Notes under the pieces: generated by a model
The model's database searches: none
Told to the model about the DNA's origin: nothing
Seen by the model: the letters and a program-made list of their open reading frames with translations, nothing else
Made by a program: the position numbers and the translations under genes
Assembly (NCBI GenBank): GCA_005788075.1
Contig: SXZC01000045.1
Location: 1-12,086, forward strand
Direction of reading: 5' to 3'
DNA: 12,086 bases
From: Actinomycetota bacterium
GTDB lineage: Bacteria > Actinomycetota > Thermoleophilia > Miltoncostaeales > Miltoncostaeaceae
In this document: piece by piece, positions 1 to 5,906 of the stretch
Layout of the letters: every line of letters starts with the position of its first letter
How positions within the stretch are numbered: the first letter of the stretch is position 1

Positions 1-1
1 G

Positions 2-301
2 ATCCTGCAGATGGCGCTGCTCGAGCCCAAGTTCGCGGTGCTCGACGAGACCGACTCGGGCCTTGACGTGGATGCCCTGCGCACCGTATCGGAGGGCGTC
101 AATGCCCAGCGCGGTCCCGACCTCGGGGTGCTCATCATCACCCACTACACGCGCATCCTGAACTACATCAAGCCCGACGTGGTGCACGTGATGTTCGATG
201 GCCGCATCGCCAAGACCGGCGGTCCGGAGCTGGCCGAGCAGCTGGAGCAGGAGGGCTACGTGAGCTTCGGGTCGGCAGAGCCGGCCACGACGCCCCGCTA
301 G
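2..301 (+). CDS. sufC: SufC, Fe-S assembly ATPase (C-terminal part)
   Basis: This is the last 99 codons of an ABC-type ATPase; the 5' end lies outside the window. The visible part opens with an ILQMALLEPK stretch and a Walker B region (AVLDETDSGLD) ending in the D-loop, then an H-loop histidine in LIITHYTRIL and a C-terminal tail with a HVMFDGRIAKTGG strand. The DETDSGLDVDAL sequence is characteristic of SufC rather than of transporter ATPases. By family knowledge SufC is the soluble ATPase of the SufBCD scaffold and drives cluster assembly in the cytoplasm. It ends with TAG 7 nt before sufS, and the sufS ribosome binding site overlaps its stop codon. sufB and sufD are expected upstream but cannot be seen. 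The identification is firm because of the neighbours. Confidence 0.95.
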   Translation: MLQMALLEPKFAVLDETDSGLDVDALRTVSEGVNAQRGPDLGVLIITHYTRILNYIKPDVVHVMFDGRIAKTGGPELAEQLEQEGYVSFGSAEPATTPR

Positions 302-308
302 GAGCCGC

Positions 309-1559
309 ATGGGGAACTCCGCACAGCACACGCTCGACGCGCGGGCCCTTCGCGCGGAGTTCCCCATCCTGGCCTCTCCCCGCCCCGGCGGCGGTGAGGT
401 GCACTACCTCGACTCGGCGGCGACGTCGCAGAAGCCCCAGCGGGTGCTCGATGCGATGGACGCCTACTACCGCGAGACCAACGCCAACGTGCACCGCGGG
501 GTGTACGAGATGGCGGCGGAGGCCACCGAGCGCTTCGAGGCCGGGCGCGATGCCGTGGCGCGGCTCGTGAACCACCCCCGCGAGGCCACGGTGTTCACCA
601 AGAACGCCACCGAGGCCATCAACCTGGTGGCGTGGGCGTGGGGCATCCGCGAGCTCGGCGAGGGCGACGAGGTGCTCGTCACGCTCATGGAGCACCACTC
701 CAACACGGTGCCGTGGCAGATCGTCGCCGGCATCACGGGCGCCACCGTGCGCTTCTGCCCCGTCACCCCGGGCGGCGAGCTCGACATGGACGCCATGCGG
801 GGGATGATCGGCCCGCGCACGCGCATGGTTGCCGTGGTGCACGTGTCCAACACCCTCGGCACGATCAACCCGGTGGAGGAGATCGTGGCGATGGCCCACG
901 ACGCCGGCGCCCTCACGATGGTGGACGCCACGCAGAGCGTTCCCCACATGCCCGTGGACGCCGCGGCCATCGGCAGCGACTTCCTCGCCTTCACCGGCCA
1001 CAAGAGGGGCGGGCCCACCGGCATTGGTGTGCTGGCCGCTGCGCCGGAGCGCCTCGAGGCCATGGAGCCCTTCCTCGGCGGCGGCGAGATGATCTCCGAC
1101 GTCACCACCGAGGGCTCGTCCTGGAACGACATCCCGTGGAAGTTCGAGGCCGGCACGCCGCCAATCGCGGAGGCCGTGGGGCTTGGCGAGGCCGTGGCGT
1201 TCCTCGAGGAGGTGGGCCTCGAGAACATCCGCGCGCACGAGAAGGAGGTCGCGCGGCAGATGCTCGATGCCCTCGACGAGGTGCCGGGCCTCACCCTCTA
1301 CGGCCCGCGCGACGTGGAGCGGCGCGGGGCGTCGATGAGCTTCAGCCTCGACGGCGTGCACCCGCACGACATCGGGCAGTTCCTCGACAGCAAGGGCGTG
1401 TGCGTGCGTGCCGGGCACCACTGCACGAAGCCCCTCATGCGCCACATGGGGGTGCAGAGCACCGCGCGCGCCAGCGCCTACCTCTACACCACGGACGACG
1501 ACATCCTGGCCCTGCGCGATGCCCTCATCGAGTGCCGGGAGTGGTTCGGGGCGGCCTGA
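309..1559 (+). CDS. sufS: SufS cysteine desulfurase (group II)
   Basis: A PLP enzyme that removes sulfur from cysteine to give alanine and an enzyme persulfide for Fe-S cluster assembly. The 416-residue length is normal for SufS. Visible features are the N-terminal HYLDSAATSQKP motif, the HHSNTVPWQ motif near residue 130, the cofactor-binding lysine K232 in TGHKRGGPTGIG, and the catalytic loop cysteine C372 in RAGHHCTKPLM. The short GHHC loop marks a group II enzyme, which normally needs a sulfur acceptor such as SufU; that gene follows directly. The ATG at 309 is preceded by AGGAG (300-304), 4 nt away and overlapping the sufC stop. Its stop overlaps the sufU start by one base (TGATG), suggesting translational coupling. 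The residues after the PLP lysine (RG) differ from the LY or MC seen in many homologues, but this loop varies. Confidence 0.97.
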   Translation: MGNSAQHTLDARALRAEFPILASPRPGGGEVHYLDSAATSQKPQRVLDAMDAYYRETNANVHRGVYEMAAEATERFEAGRDAVARLVNHPREATVFTKNATEAINLVAWAWGIRELGEGDEVLVTLMEHHSNTVPWQIVAGITGATVRFCPVTPGGELDMDAMRGMIGPRTRMVAVVHVSNTLGTINPVEEIVAMAHDAGALTMVDATQSVPHMPVDAAAIGSDFLAFTGHKRGGPTGIGVLAAAPERLEAMEPFLGGGEMISDVTTEGSSWNDIPWKFEAGTPPIAEAVGLGEAVAFLEEVGLENIRAHEKEVARQMLDALDEVPGLTLYGPRDVERRGASMSFSLDGVHPHDIGQFLDSKGVCVRAGHHCTKPLMRHMGVQSTARASAYLYTTDDDILALRDALIECREWFGAA

Positions 1560-2008
1560 TGGGCGGACTCGACGACCTCTACCAGCAGCTGATCCTCGAT
1601 CACTACCGCAACCGGCGCGGCAGGGGGCGCATCGAAGGGGCGTCGGCGTCGGTGCACGAGCACAACCCCGTGTGCGGGGACGAGTGCTACCTGGACATCC
1701 TCGTGGTGGACGGCCGCATCGTCGAGATCCGCGCCGATGGCGACGGCTGCTCCATCTCCCAGGCCGCGGCGTCCATGCTGACGGAGGTGGCCGAGGGCAA
1801 AGACCTCGACGAGGCGCTTGATCTGGTGGAGCACTTCCGCCTGATGATGCACGGCGAGGCCGAGCCCGACGAGGACCTGCTCGGGGACGCCATCGCGCTC
1901 GAGGGGGTAGCCAGGTACCCCGTGCGCGTGAAGTGCGCGCTGCTCTCCTGGCTGGCGCTGCGCGACTGCATCGCCGACTATCGTGAGACCGTCGCTACGG
2001 GAGGCTGA
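1559..2008 (+). CDS. sufU: SufU zinc-dependent sulfurtransferase
   Basis: A 149-residue protein of the IscU/SufU fold. The four expected zinc ligands of SufU are all present: C39 and D41 in NPVCGDE, C64 in GDGCSIS, and C126 in RVKCALLSW. The region between the second and third cysteines carries the insertion typical of SufU and absent from scaffold-type IscU. In the family SufU accepts the persulfide sulfur from SufS and acts as a partner of the desulfurase rather than as a cluster scaffold. The start was set at ATG 1559 because it overlaps the sufS stop (TGATG) and gives the usual MGGLDDLYQQLILDHY N-terminus. A longer open frame runs upstream inside sufS but is a shadow. The following gene starts 2 nt after the stop. 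Confidence 0.96.
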   Translation: MGGLDDLYQQLILDHYRNRRGRGRIEGASASVHEHNPVCGDECYLDILVVDGRIVEIRADGDGCSISQAAASMLTEVAEGKDLDEALDLVEHFRLMMHGEAEPDEDLLGDAIALEGVARYPVRVKCALLSWLALRDCIADYRETVATGG

Positions 2009-2010
2009 CC

Positions 2011-2325
2011 ATGGTGAACCAGGACGACATCCGCGAGGCGATGAAGCAGGTGGACGACCCCGAGCTGGGCATCAACGTGGTCGACCTCGGCCTGCTCTAC
2101 GAGGTGCGCCTCGACGAGTCCACGGGCAAGGTGGACCTCGACATGACCCTCACCTCGATGGGCTGCCCGCTCACCGACCAGATCATCGCCGACGTGCGCA
2201 AGTTCGTGGAGCCGCTGGACGGCGTGACGGCCGTGGACGTCAACTGGGTGTGGGATCCCCCGTGGGGCCCCGACAAGATGACCGACGACGGCAAGCTGAT
2301 GATGAAGGTCATGGGATATGGCTGA
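2011..2325 (+). CDS. sufT: SufT/MIP18 family (DUF59) Fe-S maturation factor
   Basis: A 104-residue single-domain protein of the MIP18/DUF59 family. Signature features are DPELGINVVDLGLLYEV at residues 16-32, the conserved cysteine C52 in TSMGCPLTDQI, and a C-terminal VWDPPWGPDKM motif. Proteins of this type at the end of SUF operons are called SufT and help mature Fe-S proteins; PaaD is a related branch used with ring oxygenases. The SUF context favours SufT. A strong ribosome binding site GGGAGG (1999-2004) lies 6 nt before the ATG and inside the end of sufU. The last 8 nt overlap the start of the next gene. The biochemical role of the family is only partly known. Confidence 0.92.
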   Translation: MVNQDDIREAMKQVDDPELGINVVDLGLLYEVRLDESTGKVDLDMTLTSMGCPLTDQIIADVRKFVEPLDGVTAVDVNWVWDPPWGPDKMTDDGKLMMKVMGYG

Positions 2326-2764
2326 GTCGACCGCGCAGGCCCCGGACCGCCCGCTCACCCTCGAGGAGAAGAAGGCTGCTGCGCGCGAGCGCGCCCGTGC
2401 CGCCCGCGAGGCGCAGCAGCAGGGCGCCGGTGCCGGGCTCGAGGTCACCGACGCCGCGGCCGCCTACATCCGCGACTGCGCCGACCGAGAGGGCATGGCC
2501 CACGCCGTGCGCCTGCGCATCCACGCCGGCGGCTGCTCGGGCCTCGAGTACTCCATCGACCTCGTGCCCGAGGGCACGGTGGCCGACCCGTCGGAGCGCG
2601 TGATCGAGAGCAACGGCGTCACGGTATTCCTCGACCTCAAGAGCGCCATCTACGTGAGCGGATCGATCATCGACTACACCACGTCGCTCATGCGACGCGG
2701 CTTCGTGATCAAGAACCCCAACGCCACGAGCACCTGCTCATGCGGCGATTCCTTCGGAGTGTGA
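2318..2764 (+). CDS. HesB/IscA-type Fe-S carrier with N-terminal extension
   Basis: A 148-residue A-type carrier. The core domain (about residues 41-148) has the three conserved cysteines of IscA/SufA/ErpA proteins: C73 in HAGGCSGLEY, and C140 and C142 in the C-terminal CSCGDSF. Such proteins bind a [2Fe-2S] or [4Fe-4S] cluster and hand it to apo-proteins. The family is usually about 105-120 residues long. Here about 40 extra residues precede the core, rich in Lys, Arg, Glu, Ala and Gln and likely helical (PLTLEEKKAAARERARAA). An in-frame start nearer the core is not obvious: the next Met is M60, inside the domain. The ATG at 2318 overlaps the upstream gene by 8 nt and has AAGG 9 nt before it. 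Which of sufA, erpA or iscA it matches best cannot be told from the sequence alone. Confidence 0.92.
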   Translation: MAESTAQAPDRPLTLEEKKAAARERARAAREAQQQGAGAGLEVTDAAAAYIRDCADREGMAHAVRLRIHAGGCSGLEYSIDLVPEGTVADPSERVIESNGVTVFLDLKSAIYVSGSIIDYTTSLMRRGFVIKNPNATSTCSCGDSFGV

Positions 2765-2765
2765 G

Positions 2766-3632
2766 ATGAGCAGATTCCGCCAGGGGCTCGAGCTCGCCGG
2801 CATCAGCTGGCGCACGATCGTGTCCGACAAGTCGCTCGCCGTGTTCCCCGTGCTCGGGGCCATCTCGGCCGTGGCGCTCACCGCGGCCTTCGTGATCCCC
2901 GGGCTCTTCCTGGTGTCGGACGAGTCGATGGGTGCCGGCGGCTGGATCGGCATCGTGCTGTTCGTCATCGCCGCGTACCTCGCGGCCTTCGTGGGCATCT
3001 TCTTCTCCGTCGCCCTGGCCTCATGCGCCAACCGGTCGCTGCAGGGCGAGGACACCACCGTGCGCGAGGGCATCGCCGCCGCGCGCCAGCGCATCCCGCA
3101 GATCGCGGGCTGGGCTGCGGTCACCACCACCGTGAACCTGATCATCCGCGCCATCGAGGCACGGTTCCAGGGCGTGGGCGGCGCGGTCGTCGCCGCGCTC
3201 GGAGGCCTCGCCTGGGCGCTCGTCACCTTCCTGGCCGTCCCGGTCATCACGTTCGAGGGCACGGGTCCATGGCAGACGCTCCGGCGCTCGTCGGGCCTCT
3301 TCCGCCAGCGCTGGGGCCAGCAGGTGGTGGGCCTCGGCGTCACCACCGGCGTCATCGCGCTCTTCGGGATCCTCCCGGGCATCGTCGCGGTGTTCTTCGG
3401 CATCGCCCTGCTGCCCGGCGCGGTGGGCATCGTGCTCATCACGCTCGGCGCGCTGGCGATCCTCATCGGGTCGATCCTCTCGGCCACCCTCTCGCAGGTG
3501 CTGGCCGTCGCGCTCTACCGCTTCGCCGCGGACGGCGTGGCGGTGGGCCCGTTCACCGAGGAGCAGCTCAACTCGGTGGTGCAGCCGCGCGGCCGCCGCG
3601 GCCGCCGGGGCAGGGGCGAGGCCACCGCCTAG
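2766..3632 (+). CDS. DUF6159-like polytopic membrane protein
   Basis: A 288-residue integral membrane protein with about six hydrophobic segments, near residues 24-50, 58-82, 114-130, 137-162, 184-214 and 216-246. It resembles the uncharacterised DUF6159 family; the N-terminal pattern RFRQGLELAGISWRTIVSDK and the RRSSGLFRQRWGQQ loop fit that assignment. A cytoplasmic loop after the second segment (ANRSLQGEDTTVREGI) and a basic C-terminal tail (RGRRGRRGRGEA) are the soluble parts. I see no transporter or enzyme motif. It begins 1 nt after the HesB-like gene, with GGAG (2756-2759) 6 nt before the ATG, so it looks cotranscribed with the SUF genes. Whether it works in iron or sulfur handling is unknown. 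The tail is coded by a tandem 9-mer (CGCGGCCGC twice, 3588-3605). Confidence 0.88.
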   Translation: MSRFRQGLELAGISWRTIVSDKSLAVFPVLGAISAVALTAAFVIPGLFLVSDESMGAGGWIGIVLFVIAAYLAAFVGIFFSVALASCANRSLQGEDTTVREGIAAARQRIPQIAGWAAVTTTVNLIIRAIEARFQGVGGAVVAALGGLAWALVTFLAVPVITFEGTGPWQTLRRSSGLFRQRWGQQVVGLGVTTGVIALFGILPGIVAVFFGIALLPGAVGIVLITLGALAILIGSILSATLSQVLAVALYRFAADGVAVGPFTEEQLNSVVQPRGRRGRRGRGEATA

Positions 3633-3665
3633 GCGGACTCCGCGGGTCCACCGCGTGCGGCCGTT

Positions 3666-3689
3666 GCGACGCCCGCGCGCGAGCGTCGC
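3666..3689 (+). terminator. Candidate hairpin after the SUF operon
   Basis: A perfect 7-bp inverted repeat, GCGACGC (3666-3672) and GCGTCGC (3683-3689), with a 10-nt GC-only loop. It lies 33 nt after the stop of the membrane protein and before the toxin-antitoxin promoter. No U-run follows, so it is only a possible intrinsic terminator of the weak-tail kind often seen in GC-rich genomes. Confidence 0.35.
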
Positions 3690-3708
3690 CACCGGCGTGC
3701 GCAAGTGG

Positions 3709-3721
3709 ATGCAGACTGCAT
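3709..3721. promoter_or_regulatory. Palindromic operator of the toxin-antitoxin module
   Basis: A perfect 13-bp palindrome, ATGCAG-A-CTGCAT, ends 2 nt before the -10 box and 14 nt before the antitoxin start. Ribbon-helix-helix antitoxins of the FitA/VapB type repress their own operon by binding short inverted repeats in this place, so autoregulation is the likely role. The palindrome is seen directly; the function is inferred. Confidence 0.55.
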
Positions 3722-3723
3722 GC

Positions 3724-3729
3724 TAGGGT
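3724..3729 (+). promoter_or_regulatory. -10 box for a leaderless antitoxin transcript
   Basis: TAGGGT fits the TAnnnT -10 pattern of actinobacterial promoters. Its end is 6 nt before the ATG at 3736, which places the transcription start on or next to the start codon. No Shine-Dalgarno sequence precedes the ATG, in agreement with a leaderless message. There is no convincing -35 box; the operator palindrome occupies the space just upstream. Confidence 0.6.
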
Positions 3730-3735
3730 CGGGGC

Positions 3736-3966
3736 ATGGCGCGCATCATCCAGGTCAGGGACGTTGCAGACGACGTCCACGGGGTCCTCGCGGCACGGGC
3801 ACGGGCGCAGGGCATGAGCCTCTCGGAGTACCTGCGCGGGGAACTCGCCCGCATGGCGTCCCGACCATCCGTGGATGAGTGGCTCGGGCGGCTGCGCCAA
3901 ACCGAGCCGATGGAGTCCCCGCTGACGTCCGATGAGCTCGTGCGCCGCGCCCGACGCGCTGCGTGA
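3736..3966 (+). CDS. FitA/VapB-like ribbon-helix-helix antitoxin
   Basis: A 76-residue protein. Residues 3-40 form a ribbon-helix-helix domain: an N-terminal strand (RIIQVRDV), a first helix (DDVHGVLAARARAQG) and a second helix (SLSEYLRGELARMAS). The MSLSEYLR element and the following RPSVDEWLGRLR tail are typical of FitA-type antitoxins. The C-terminal part (about 45-76) is charged and would wrap around the toxin. By family knowledge it binds DNA as a dimer, represses its own operon and inactivates the PIN toxin. Its stop overlaps the toxin start (GTGA), which suggests coupled translation. The start is supported by the -10 box 6 nt upstream. Confidence 0.88.
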   Translation: MARIIQVRDVADDVHGVLAARARAQGMSLSEYLRGELARMASRPSVDEWLGRLRQTEPMESPLTSDELVRRARRAA

Positions 3967-4361
3967 GCGTCCTCGACTCATCCGCGCTCGTGGAGCTGGT
4001 GCGGCGCGGACCGCACGCGGAATGGGTGGCGGGCTGGATCGCCGGTGGATGCACGCTGCACCTCGCTGACTCCGAGGGGGTCGCCGCCATCACGGGACTC
4101 ATGCGTGGCGGAGCCATCACCCGCGAACGCGCAGCGGAGGCCACCCGGCTGATCGACGAGCTCCCCATCGATCGCTTTCCGCTCCACGGGCTGCTCGAAC
4201 GGACGCGCGAACTCGCCGAGTCGGTGAGCGCGTACGACGCCGGTTACCTCGCGCTCGCCGAGGCCCTCGATGAGCCGGTGATCACGCTCCACCGACGACT
4301 CGCGCGGGGCGCCCCCGCGTCGATCCGGGTGCTCACCCCTCCCGACGCGACGGCTACCTGA
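3963..4361 (+). CDS. PIN-domain ribonuclease toxin (FitB/VapC-like)
   Basis: A 132-residue PIN-domain protein partnered with the antitoxin just upstream. VapC/FitB toxins are Mg-dependent ribonucleases that cleave tRNA, rRNA or other RNAs. Three of the expected acidic residues are visible: D5 in VLDSSALVEL, E38 in LADSEG, and D92 in SAYDAGYLALAE. The fourth, usually Asp in a TxDxxL-type motif, is H110 here (ITLHRRLA). Whether this weakens catalysis is uncertain, since the fourth acid varies in the family. Translation starts at GTG 3963, which overlaps the antitoxin stop by 3 nt; the frame has no Shine-Dalgarno sequence. The 3' end overlaps the convergent peptidase gene by 8 nt. Confidence 0.87.
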   Translation: MSVLDSSALVELVRRGPHAEWVAGWIAGGCTLHLADSEGVAAITGLMRGGAITRERAAEATRLIDELPIDRFPLHGLLERTRELAESVSAYDAGYLALAEALDEPVITLHRRLARGAPASIRVLTPPDATAT

Positions 4362-5772
4362 CGGGCACCGCCACGCCGTCGGGCGAGGCCCGTCCGGGGG
4401 TGTCCTCGATGGGATCGGCGCCCAGCAGCAGCACACCGGCTGCCGGAACGTGGCCCGTGGCCTGCGTGGCGGCCACGAACGCCTGCGGCACCGGGGCGTT
4501 GCGCGCCCATGCGACCAGGTACGGATAGGGGTTCACGCTGTTGCCGCCCCCGGGATGGATCTCGAAGTGCAGGTGCGGCGGCGTGGTGATGGCCTGGCCG
4601 GTATTGCCGAGGAAGGCGATCACCTGGCCTGCCCGCACGCGCACGCCGTCGGTCACGCCCGGCGCATAGGCCGAGAGGTGCGCGTAGTAGAACTCGTTGC
4701 CGGCGTCGTCGGTGAGCCAGAGCCGGTTGCCGCCCAGGTTGTTCACCCCCACCTTCGAGAGCGTGCCGGCGGCCACGGCGACGATCGGCGTGCCCATGGG
4801 GGCGAAGAGATCGGTGCCCTGGTGCCATCCCGTGCCGGCGCGCGGCGCGCCGTAGTCGTCGCTGAAGCCCACGCCATCCCCCAGCACGGGGAAGGCATAG
4901 CCCTGGGTGGACGCCACGCCCATCACGGCGCCGGGATCGCGGCGGGGCAGCCCCAGGGTCGGTGCCGCAGCGATGGACCCGGGGGTGGCGTAGCCCGGTG
5001 CCGCGCCGCCCGTGGCTCCGGTGGCGGGGGCGGCGGGCGCGGTGGGAAGCGGGCTGCCCGTAGCCGGCGCGGGTGCCACTCCATCTGCCGACGGCGTGGC
5101 GGCGCCCGGTGCGGAGGGCGCGCTTCCCGGATCGGGTGACGGCGAGTCGGGCACCGCGCCTCCCGTGGTGGCCTCCACGCGCCCCACCACCACCTGCGTG
5201 CCGGGCGCGAGCCCGGTGGCCGGGTCGGTCACCTCGATGCGCACCCCATTGGCCGTGACGGCGCCGCCCGTCACGAGGCGCTCCATCATCACCATCGTGC
5301 CCACGCCGGGGATGTCCATCTGCGCCCCGGGGGCCTCGTCCACGGGCTGGCCGAGCACGGTGATGTCGGCGGACCATTCGGTGACGCCCGCCGTGGTGGT
5401 GGCGCCGGCGGTATCCGACCGCACGGCGAGGCGCATGGAGTTGATGACCACGCGGCCGCCGAGCAGCGACACCTCGCGGGCATCGGCAGTGGCGGCCGCC
5501 AGCTGCCCCGCGCCCCGCGGCCCCGCGGTGGCCCGCACCGCCACCGTGCCGCCGCTCGCCACGGCGCCCGATGGTTGCCCGGATGCCGTGCGCGTCGGAA
5601 ACCGGGGACCTGCGGTGGCAGATGCCACCCCGCCGCCCGGCACGATGGTCCCCACGGCCTTCGCGTAGGGGTCGGCGGGCCCCGGGGCCACCGCCGTGGG
5701 CGCGGCGACCAGCGCGCCACATGCGGCCACCGCAATGACGCCTCCCAGCAGGGATTTCCGCCCTCCACGCAC
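4354..5772 (-). CDS. Secreted M23 metallopeptidase (LytM-like)
   Basis: A 472-residue exported peptidase, probably a peptidoglycan endopeptidase. An N-terminal signal peptide is clear (MRGGRKSLLGGVIAVAACG, cleavage near A29). Residues about 80-200 form a beta-rich domain (SLLGGRVVINSMRLAVRS, later PGTQVVVGRVEATTGG) that resembles choice-of-anchor type domains of actinobacterial secreted proteins. A Pro/Ala/Gly/Ser linker follows (about 205-270), then the M23 domain. The metal ligands are H317 and D321 (HQGTDLF) and H402; H400 (HLHFEIH) is the catalytic histidine. A further 50-residue tail ends in VAVPVR. I start it at GTG 5772 rather than the upstream in-frame TTG 5814, because a -35/-10 promoter lies between them with a 6-nt gap to the GTG. 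It is divergent from the NlpC/P60 gene. Confidence 0.9.
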   Translation of the reverse strand: MRGGRKSLLGGVIAVAACGALVAAPTAVAPGPADPYAKAVGTIVPGGGVASATAGPRFPTRTASGQPSGAVASGGTVAVRATAGPRGAGQLAAATADAREVSLLGGRVVINSMRLAVRSDTAGATTTAGVTEWSADITVLGQPVDEAPGAQMDIPGVGTMVMMERLVTGGAVTANGVRIEVTDPATGLAPGTQVVVGRVEATTGGAVPDSPSPDPGSAPSAPGAATPSADGVAPAPATGSPLPTAPAAPATGATGGAAPGYATPGSIAAAPTLGLPRRDPGAVMGVASTQGYAFPVLGDGVGFSDDYGAPRAGTGWHQGTDLFAPMGTPIVAVAAGTLSKVGVNNLGGNRLWLTDDAGNEFYYAHLSAYAPGVTDGVRVRAGQVIAFLGNTGQAITTPPHLHFEIHPGGGNSVNPYPYLVAWARNAPVPQAFVAATQATGHVPAAGVLLLGADPIEDTPGRASPDGVAVPVR

Positions 5773-5778
5773 GCCCCG

Positions 5779-5807
5779 ATTGTGGCCATCGGCCCGGACG
5801 GGGTCAA
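5779..5807 (-). promoter_or_regulatory. Promoter of the M23 peptidase gene
   Basis: On the minus strand TTGACC (-35, 5802-5807) is followed after 17 bp by CACAAT (-10, 5779-5784), and the GTG start comes 6 nt later. The spacing is ideal and predicts a leaderless transcript. The -10 matches 4 of 6 consensus bases. The match was found by eye. Confidence 0.6.
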
Positions 5808-5821
5808 CGCGCAATGCACCG

Positions 5822-5832
5822 AGGTGTCACCT
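5822..5832. promoter_or_regulatory. Palindrome in the divergent control region
   Basis: AGGTG-T-CACCT is a perfect 11-bp palindrome, 15 bp upstream of the M23 -35 box and before the NlpC/P60 gene. It is well placed for a regulator acting on both divergent peptidoglycan hydrolase genes. I do not recognise the binding factor; it does not match the MtrA or Crp consensus I know. It could also arise by chance. Confidence 0.3.
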
Positions 5833-5906
5833 GCAACCGCGATTTCCCTGCTCCACGGTGATTCGTGAAAGGGTCGGAGGTCGTGCGGCCCGCTCATGCC
5901 ACAACC

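Noticed and set aside
168..1445. Long minus-strand open frame of 425 codons across sufS
   Set aside because: It lies wholly opposite sufC and sufS, has a His/Arg/Ala-rich composition typical of antisense frames in GC-rich DNA, and shows no family motif.
3760..3777. Inverted repeat GACGT...ACGTC early in the antitoxin gene as a further operator
   Set aside because: The arms are only 5 bp with an 8-nt spacer inside coding sequence; this is expected by chance at this GC content.
5773..5814. TTG start at 5814 for the M23 peptidase
   Set aside because: The extra 14 residues cover a -35/-10 promoter pair placed 6 nt before GTG 5772, and they put a non-hydrophobic stretch before an otherwise standard signal peptide.
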